In this document: positions 43,771 through 50,077 of the stretch, piece after piece
Layout: each line of letters begins with the position of its first letter
How positions within the stretch are numbered: position 1 is the stretch's first letter
DNA from: Nemertoderma westbladi
Lineage: Eukaryota; Xenacoelomorpha; Nemertodermatida; Nemertodermatidae
Reading direction: 5' to 3'
Length of the DNA stretch: 50,077 bases
Assembly (NCBI GenBank): GCA_032718475.1
Contig: JAUCBJ010002688.1
Coordinates: forward strand, 1-50,077
Made by a program: the position numbers and the translations under genes
Notes under the pieces: model-generated
Database searches by the model: none
What the model saw: only the letters and a program-made list of their open reading frames with translations
What the model was told of the DNA's origin: nothing

Positions 43771-46009
43771 GTTCAATAATCCCTTTAAATTATAATTCAA
43801 AGATGGTGCCATACTGTATATCCTTGGGGTGGGGGGATATACTGGTTAAGTCAACATCTTGAAAGGTATAGTACTGAAAAATGTGAATATCTGTAGAAAT
43901 AAATTGTGAGATACATTTCGGTTGGACGAATATACTGGATTGAAATAAATAAAATTCATTTTTTACGCCCCTTATTGGCCAGTGCCCAAATATATATATT
44001 TGACATAAAAATCCTACTGCTTTTGTTATGCTTTATTTTCAGAAGTTGTAACCTGTTTTTGGAATCAGCATGGTCAATTACGTGAAAAAAATCGAGCATA
44101 ATTTTTGTTTCGTACTTTTCAAGGAAAAGACCGCTTTTATTCAAATCGAAAAGGTCATACGCCTCAGTGAAAAGGTCATACACCATTGCTCGTGAAGTAA
44201 AAGAGATCTTGCTAAACGGTTTTCAGCATTGGTAATAATAATCTGCTCTGGACGAAAAGTAAAAACAGATCTGTTGAAAAACCAGTACCCCCCCCCATCC
44301 CACTTATGCACTTCCACAGTAGGACTACTGCGGTAGTGTTCCTATTTTGCGTGAACCATGACTTTATGTCTCGGAGGGCAGGATTAAATAAGTGTGTCAC
44401 AAATAAAGGTTAACCAAAGAACAAGTTGCCTTTAAATAGCCTCATATTCGTATCTGATGTAGAAAGAACATCGATCCACCATCATAAGGGTTAATTATTC
44501 GTAACGGGCATGCTCGGTATGCACTTTGGGGGAGATCGACAATATTGACGTGTTGCCTAACAGCAGCTTGTGTGTTGTATGTCAGAAAGGTGGCAACATC
44601 ACTCTGTAAGCCTTCCACTATTATGTTGGTGTATCTCGTTTGCGAGACAGGAAAACAAATAGGAAAGAATGGGAAGGCGATAAATTGTCAAGTAATCGAT
44701 ATCATGGGCCTACAATACTCTACAACATAACTCGTATACCACCGTAAATATATTTAGTTAAGAAGATAACATGATTAGGCCTACTGAGATATTTCGGTTC
44801 GTCAACGAATGCAAATTTGGTTAAAGAAGTGTGCTCCCATTTCGCTCCAGTCTCCCGTTGATTTTATGTAGGTAAAAGAGTCAAAGGGTCGAAGGGTCGA
44901 AAAGATATTTTAAAGAACAAACAGCACTGACAACAAAAATAAGGGAAAGGAGCAGGTTACAGAGGCAGCATTTTCTAAGCAGAGGAGTCGAAAAGATGTT
45001 GTTACCAATTGAGGTAAAGGAATATAATATTAAAATGAAAACTATACCATTTCGACACTTCGAACCGTTGAACAGAAACGCTCCCATTTCAAAAAGCTGT
45101 TATTATAACTATCTCGACCGAAAGCTTGGTCAACACAATATTTCCAGTTAGTGATAAAACTAGATTTTAAGAGGCGCCACACGGCGGATTTCTAAAGAAA
45201 GTAACCAATAGGCAAAGGCCTATCCAAATCATTTTATTTCCAATAGATGGCGCAATTTGCATACAGAACATAATATGTACAACGTGATAGTAAGTATTCT
45301 TATCGCATTTTGAAACATTAGTATGAAACACGTGCACGTGCACGTTAATATACCTTTTTTAATTTTTTCGTTCCTTTAGGAGCTAAGTTCCGCAGCCTAC
45401 TTAAGTTAATTTTGTATTTACTTTTCTCACTTCAATTGGTTTCATAATATAGCCCGCTCTTGAATCATGCGGATTTTGGCAATATAATTTATTTACTAAA
45501 ACATCTAAAGTCCACCATTACGGTACACGTTTAGTTACCAGTGATTCATTTTATGTACCTCCAATCAAACTACAGTAGTAGTAGCCATGCAATCAATACG
45601 TTACCAGGGACCTATACTCTGGAACTCAATAGGAACCGATTATTGAAATTCTAAAACAAAAAGGTATTTTTCGGTTAAATTAAAACGTAAATTACTTAAT
45701 AATAATAGGCTTACTTAAATGATATATTTATTAGTAATAATTAACCCAAATGGTCTGTCTGGTGCTTTCTACTAAATTTAATTTGTCTAATTTATTGCAT
45801 TATTGTTTTAGATTAATAGGCATCAATTAGATATGTGTTGCGTTGATATGTTGCAGCTACGAATTAGTCTACCAACAATTAATACCATTGTATAATAATG
45901 TAGTAATATTTTGATAACGACAGACCATTGAGTTTACTAAATAAATATATCTTCTTTATTTTTGATTAATGTCATATATAATACATACAATAGTTTAAGG
46001 GACCCCAGT
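43771..46009. other. Long non-coding stretch, no gene recognised
   Basis: AT-rich throughout; short open frames show no known domain. A small GGGTCGAAGGGTCGAAAAGA repeat occurs near 44885. GATGGCGCAATTTGCAT near 45247 contains an octamer word but no accompanying TATA box. Confidence 0.6.
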
Positions 46010-46420
46010 AGTAGAATCTTGGCCGGCTTTGGGACAGTTGGACCCAACTGACACCCATTGGGTACCCAATGACACCCAATTAACACCCCTAGGGTGTCAT
46101 TGAGTGACCCATTGGGTGTCATATGACACCCAATTAACACCCATAGGATGTCATTGGGTGTCAATGGCCCCAGACTGTCTGGGTGACACCTCCTAATTAG
46201 GCTAATTAGACCCTAATTGACAGGTGTCATCAATTAATTAGTACAATTAAACCCTAATAGGTGTCTTATGACTCCTAATTAGGGTTTAATTGATTATAAT
46301 TATTATAATTGATAGACTGATTAGCGCCCGGACACGCAATGGTTATCAGTGTTGTCCAACTGTCGCAAAGCTGCCCAAGAGGGTGTCATAAGTGACACCT
46401 CTGCTCTTTTATTTATTGGT
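46010..46420. repeat. Dense palindromes and GGTGTCA/TGACACC words
   Basis: GACACC or GGTGTC occurs more than ten times on both strands. CATTGGGTACCCAATG (46056-46071) and CCTAATTAGG (46192-46201) are perfect palindromes. CTAATTAG and CCCTAATT words recur between 46190 and 46300. The stretch could fold into several competing hairpins. No coding sequence. Confidence 0.75.
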
Positions 46421-46755
46421 ACTTATTTATTTGTATTTAATTTTAATTTATTTAATTGTATTACTTTTACTTTAATTAATTGATTTCTTCTATTTTTAGA
46501 TTTACCGATAAATAGTTTTTATTACTTACCGAATGACGTCATTGTTGGCATAGACTTTCAGCTGACTATACTTAGCCCTAGGGTATACAGGTCCTAACTA
46601 GTAACTAATTACTCTTATCTTTCCAGACAGCTTTATCGTTGACCTTTGACCCCCAATTAGCTTTAACCAAGCAACAGGTTTTTAATAATAGTTGTATCCA
46701 AGTGCCCCGCCCCCTCTTGTGACACCTCAGATTACTAATTACTCTTAGCTATATC
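46421..46755. other. Non-coding spacer
   Basis: No gene recognised; it leads into the 140-bp repeat. Confidence 0.55.
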
Positions 46756-47345
46756 CAGCCGTCTGCAGTTCTATAGTCTGCCGCTAGAGGGCGTATTATA
46801 TGAAAATTAACATCTTCTCTAACTTTGTTATTTTCATTCCGATTAGGTTTAAACTCGGTATGCATCTACTACGGCATAGGCTATATCTTTTACAGAGTTG
46901 CAGAGTAGTCTGAGGTTCCCCAGTCTGCCGCTAGAGGGCGTATTATCTGAAAATTAACATCTTCTCTAACTTCGTTAGTTACAATCCGCTTAGGTTTAAA
47001 CTCGGTAGGTATCTACTATATCATAGGCTATATCTTTTATAGTAGTAGTCTTAAGTTCCCCAGTCTGCCGCTAGAGGGCGAATTGTAAACATGATCTCAT
47101 TTGATTGTTTTTAATCCGCTTAGGCTGAAACTTGGTAGGCATATGGAATGGGCTATATTTTACCGAGGAGTTTGACCAGCCCGCAGTTCTCCAGTCCATC
47201 GCTAGAGGGCGAAATGTTTGAAAGTGAAAACCTGATTTCATTTGATTGTTCTTAAACCATTTAGGCTGAAACTTGGTAGACATCTACTATATCATAGGCT
47301 ATACTTTACTGCGGAGATTGATCGACCCGCAGTTCTCCAGTCTCG
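46756..47345. repeat. About 140-bp tandem repeat with a CTCF-like core in each unit
   Basis: Four diverged units each carry CAGTCTGCCGCTAGAGGGCG or a close variant, then GGTTTAAACTCGGTA-type and CATAGGCTATA words. CCGCTAGAGGGCG starts at 46781, 46928 and 47068; the fourth (47199) reads TCGCTAGAGGGCG. Spacings are 147, 140 and 131 bp. The core agrees with the CTCF consensus CCASYAGRKGGCR at every position but one. The rest of each unit has drifted more than this core. Confidence 0.85.
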
Positions 47346-47402
47346 GATTTAAGACCTGAGGCACTCATAAAGTCTCGAGTTTTAGGTTTGAGCCACAGAA
47401 TC

Positions 47403-48076
47403 TGCCTCACTGAGGCTTAGACTAAGCCTCACACTGAGGCACTGAGGCACAGACTATACCTCACTCAGGCACAGACTATGCCTCACTGAGGCACAGATTA
47501 TGCATCACTGAGGTACTGAGGCACAGACTATGCTTCACTGAGGCACAGACTATGCCTCACTGAGGCGCAGACTATGGCTCACTGAGGCTCAGACTATGCC
47601 CCACTGAGGCAAAGACTATGCCTCACTGAGGCACTGAGGCACAAACTATGCCTCGTTGAGGCACAGACTATGCCTCACTGAGGCACAGACTATGCCTCAC
47701 TGAGGCACAGACTATGCCCCACTGAGGCACTGAGGCAAAGACTATGCCTCACTGAGGCACAGACTATGCCTCATTGAGGCACAGACTATGCCTCACTGAG
47801 GCACTGGGACATAGACTATGCCTCACTGAGGCACAGACTATGCCTCACTGAGGCACAGACTATGCCTCACTTAGGCACAGACTATGCCTCACTGAGGCAC
47901 AGACTATACCTCACTGAGGCACAGACTATGCCTCACTGAGGCACAGACTATACCTCACTGAGGCACAGACTATGCCTCACTGAGGCACTGAGGCATACTA
48001 TGCCTCACTGAGGCACTGATGCACAGACTATGCCTCACTGAGGCACAGACTATGCCTCACGGAGGCACTGAGGCTC
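47403..48076. repeat. 22-bp hairpin-forming tandem repeat, about 30 copies
   Basis: The unit GAGGCACAGACTATGCCTCA plus CT repeats with occasional short GAGGCACT insertions. TGCCTCACTGAGGCA is a perfect inverted repeat around ACT, and GAGGC also pairs with GCCTC around ACAGACTAT, so each arm can fold with either neighbour. Occasional variants (ATACCTC, CTTAGGC, CGTTGAG) keep most of the pairing. Confidence 0.95.
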
Positions 48077-48079
48077 AGA

Positions 48080-48157
48080 TTAAGTGTCTAAGGCCTTCAA
48101 GCTGATAATTTGCTTAGTTTTCTAATTAGAAGGTCGTGAGTTCGAACCCTAGAAGAG
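48080..48157 (+). repeat. tRNA-derived SINE head
   Basis: A-box-like TTAAGTGTCTAAGGC (48080-48094) is followed by GTTCGAACCC (48140-48149), close to the pol III B box, and AGAAGAGC. The T arm GTGAGTTCGAACCC is tRNA-like, but the D and acceptor arms pair poorly. The downstream GCAACCTTGGGAGTTA resembles sequence near 8883, suggesting a shared SINE body. Confidence 0.5.
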
Positions 48158-48866
48158 CATTATTCTTTTTTTCTAGCTCTTGGCTGACTCTAGTGTACAC
48201 TAGCTTAGACTCTCCCAGTTATAGTGATAGTATGCAACCTTGGGAGTTAATGCGCTGTCTTATGTGTAAAGGCCAAGATATTAGACTTTTTTTTTAATTA
48301 CTTAAAATCTTGTCCCGCACTTGTGGAACTAAAAAAATTAAAATTCGTTAACAATTAGTTAATAATTTTAGTAATATAAATAAATTAATAATATATTCAT
48401 AATATTTCATGTTTATATTACTAATAACTTATTTGCAAATCGACTTGATATGTGTACAAAATTTTGTTAAATTTAATTCAGTACTTTTCCAGAAAAGTGT
48501 ACCTTTGTGTCCAAAAATGTTGTTTTGAGAATAATGCGTTCATAGTACTAAACAATAAAAATATGGTAGTATTTGCTAATAATCGCAGGCAATCTACCTT
48601 TCTGGCAGTGGTAATTCTCAAAACAACCTGTTTGATGATCAGATAATCAAAATTAATTATTTATATTATAAGTTTTATATTATAAATAATTATATAATTA
48701 TTAAATAATTATTATTATTTAAATTATATTAATTATTTCAAAAAAAATTTTAAATTTCACAATTTTTTTTCAGCAAAAATGTTTTCTGAGTAATTCCATT
48801 TTTGTTTAATTCTTTATGTTTCGGATTTATGTTTTTTGAAGGCGATCAAAATTATATCTTATATGT
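48158..48866. other. Very AT-rich spacer
   Basis: No gene recognised. 48640-48780 is almost pure A and T. Confidence 0.6.
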
Positions 48867-49363
48867 TTACTTACATACCAGTAATCGAGATGAACGCTTC
48901 AGTTCACGGCGAGATTCCCTTTCAGAGTTTTCTAGTTTGTTGAGCCGTTCAGCAACTCTAACACGTTCTTGGTCAATTTTTGTTAGCCCCCAGACTGTCT
49001 GTTCCCCGTGTTGTAGGCCAAATTTCTCAAATACTCGAAGTCTGATTAGCGCACCCTCATTATTATAAGTAGCCGCAGCATCGTAAAAACCAAGTTCAAG
49101 AATTTCAAGACCAACAAATACTCTTTTAGGGATTCTAACCCAAATAGAGCTGTTAAAACTTTCATTAATATTTTGCGTTTTACCATGAACACATTTTGAT
49201 AGCAATTTTGGATGTTATCGTAAATTGGTTTCATCAAATCCATAATAGGCCTAGGGATAGTTTTAGTGTGTTTATATTCACCAGATCCACATGCCTTGTA
49301 ATTGTTGTACTTACACCATGTTGGAGAATCTTTAGGGCAACAATGCTTTACAAAAGAGTTTGC
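48867..49363 (-). pseudogene. Carboxy-terminal fragment of a Mutator-like transposase
   Basis: Read on the minus strand, the first frame (about 49363-49215) has KHCCPKDSPTWCKY and PRPIMDLMKPIYDN. The second frame (48867-49205) has KCVHGKTQNINESFNSSIW, RIPKRVFVGLEILELG and YDAAATYNNEGALIRLRVFE. Together these resemble the carboxy-terminal half of the Mutator-like transposase domain found in many invertebrate proteins (Pfam 'Mutator' type). A one-base shift near 49220 separates them. The frame from TTG at 49205 is not a real start. Next to its last codons lies CTGGTATGTAAGT, a good splice-donor sequence, so the original exon may end there. The right end runs into half of a SINE. Family recognition is from memory of the motif pattern and is moderately sure. 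Confidence 0.65.
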
Positions 49364-49392
49364 AAGCGCAGGTTCAAATCCAACTAAAGCTT
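49361..49392 (+). repeat. Truncated SINE head (B-box half)
   Basis: GCGCAGGTTCAAATCC (B box at 49371-49381) matches the SINE at 8703-8718 from TTTG onward. The A-box half is missing and is replaced by the transposase fragment. AT-rich TATATTTATAAA repeats follow to 49465. Confidence 0.6.
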
Positions 49393-49471
49393 TATATATT
49401 TATAAAGTTTTATATATATATTTATAAAATGTATATTTATATATTTATATTTATAATTTATATCTCCCCCC

Positions 49472-49500
49472 ATGCTATCTTCCCGGTGAGAAGATAGCAT
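49472..49500. other. Perfect 11-bp stem hairpin
   Basis: ATGCTATCTTC (49472-49482) pairs fully with GAAGATAGCAT (49490-49500) around the loop CCGGTGA. It sits between an AT microsatellite and a more GC-rich block. It is not the histone 3' stem-loop. Confidence 0.85.
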
Positions 49501-50077
49501 CAACCTTAAGTGCGCTTCAATTCCGCTGGAATCCAATCTAATATTGGATGTGGGTGGGGTGGAATTTTCTTCTCGGGGTCAGGTTTCCAGGCCGGCCCCC
49601 TTGGGTCTGTTTTCACTACCCATCCTTGGAAAATCTGCGAGCTAAGCTGTACCAAGGCATCTGGCGTCTCTGTTTTAGACGATCGCCCTCACTCCTCACA
49701 CAATTTTATCTCTCGGACTTTGTTGTCTTTTCCTCTTTCACCAGTCCTTTAGGACTCATCCCCCTCCATGCTCGCTCCCCACGCTTGAGTCTCGCACCCT
49801 TTTACTTCCCCATACCCTAACACCTCCTCCCCATACTCCTGCTACACTCAACCCGGTTTCGCTGTCACTCTCCACACACTCTTATCGGGTCTCACACATG
49901 TGTGCACCATGCCAGTGAGATCCATCATTGTCCCGTTCTCCTGTTTCAGTCAATTAGTCCCCAGACCCAGTAGCTAATTGGAAAAGGTTATATCTGACTA
50001 TGATACGTATATATTGATTAGTTACCTATGTACATACTAATTGCACTTAGTTAAATTGCAAAATTGCACTTAGGAGT
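49501..50077. other. Pyrimidine- and GC-richer block, no gene recognised
   Basis: Two overlapping plus-strand frames (49510-49752 and 49548-49820) are open but resemble nothing I know. The stretch is C- and T-rich from about 49680 to 49900, as in leaders of some non-LTR elements. Assignment is not possible from sequence alone. Confidence 0.5.

Noticed and set aside
45247-45262. Second octamer-type promoter
   Set aside because: ATTTGCAT occurs alone without TATA or CCAAT boxes at suitable spacing.
47403-48076. CRISPR-like array of short palindromic repeats
   Set aside because: Units are contiguous with no unique spacers, there are no cas genes, and the genome is animal.
49510-49820. Two overlapping plus-strand frames as a gene
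   Set aside because: No recognised domain, overlapping frames, and skewed pyrimidine composition that opens frames by chance.

Overview
This is a repeat-rich stretch of an animal nuclear genome, most likely a marine invertebrate. The evidence is an EAG-type voltage-gated potassium channel gene, several classes of animal retrotransposon, tRNA-derived SINE heads, a CTCF-like motif and an AT-rich background. Nothing looks bacterial: there are no operons, Shine-Dalgarno sites or CRISPR arrays. The species cannot be named from the sequence. An echinoderm or another invertebrate deuterostome is a guess from sequence texture only.

The only convincing intact host gene is an uninterrupted 1035-codon EAG (KCNH1/5, Kv10-like) channel at 3991-7098 on the minus strand. 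It keeps the PAS, voltage-sensor, pore, CNBHD and coiled-coil regions. Channels of this family are normally split by introns, so this looks like a retrocopy that has stayed open. Just left of it (2899-3004) is a compact promoter-like cassette of three phased CCAAT boxes, an ATTTGCAT octamer and a TATA box.

Most of the rest is mobile or tandemly repeated DNA. Non-LTR family A (APE endonuclease plus reverse transcriptase, RTE-like) has one long decayed copy at 20035-23570 and fragments at 2590-2775, 3083-3625, 8390-8547 plus 9753-10402, and 24766-25455. Non-LTR family B is a 5'-truncated copy at 28976-31720 lying inside a minisatellite. A GC-rich Ty3/Gypsy-type LTR retrotransposon (34751-40375, 332-bp LTRs, several lesions) is nested inside a foldback-like DNA element (33976-40640) bounded by a 9-bp target duplication. 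A second, uninterrupted copy of that foldback element (41594-42801) is flanked by identical 90-bp direct repeats. A separate terminal-inverted-repeat element at 19031-19669 also has a near-perfect 9-bp duplication and has expanded a minisatellite from its own arm. A broken Mutator-like transposase fragment lies at 48867-49363.

Tandem arrays make up roughly a fifth of the window. They include 96 copies of a 36-bp unit with no length change (11557-15012), about 50 copies of a 34-bp unit (16527-18228), an inverted (head-to-head) purine/pyrimidine minisatellite (26730-28965 and 31723-31925), 100-bp units (43445-43744), about 140-bp units that each carry a CTCF-like core (46756-47345), and about 30 hairpin-forming 22-bp units (47403-48076). 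The long open frames in these arrays come from repeat periodicity and are not annotated as genes.
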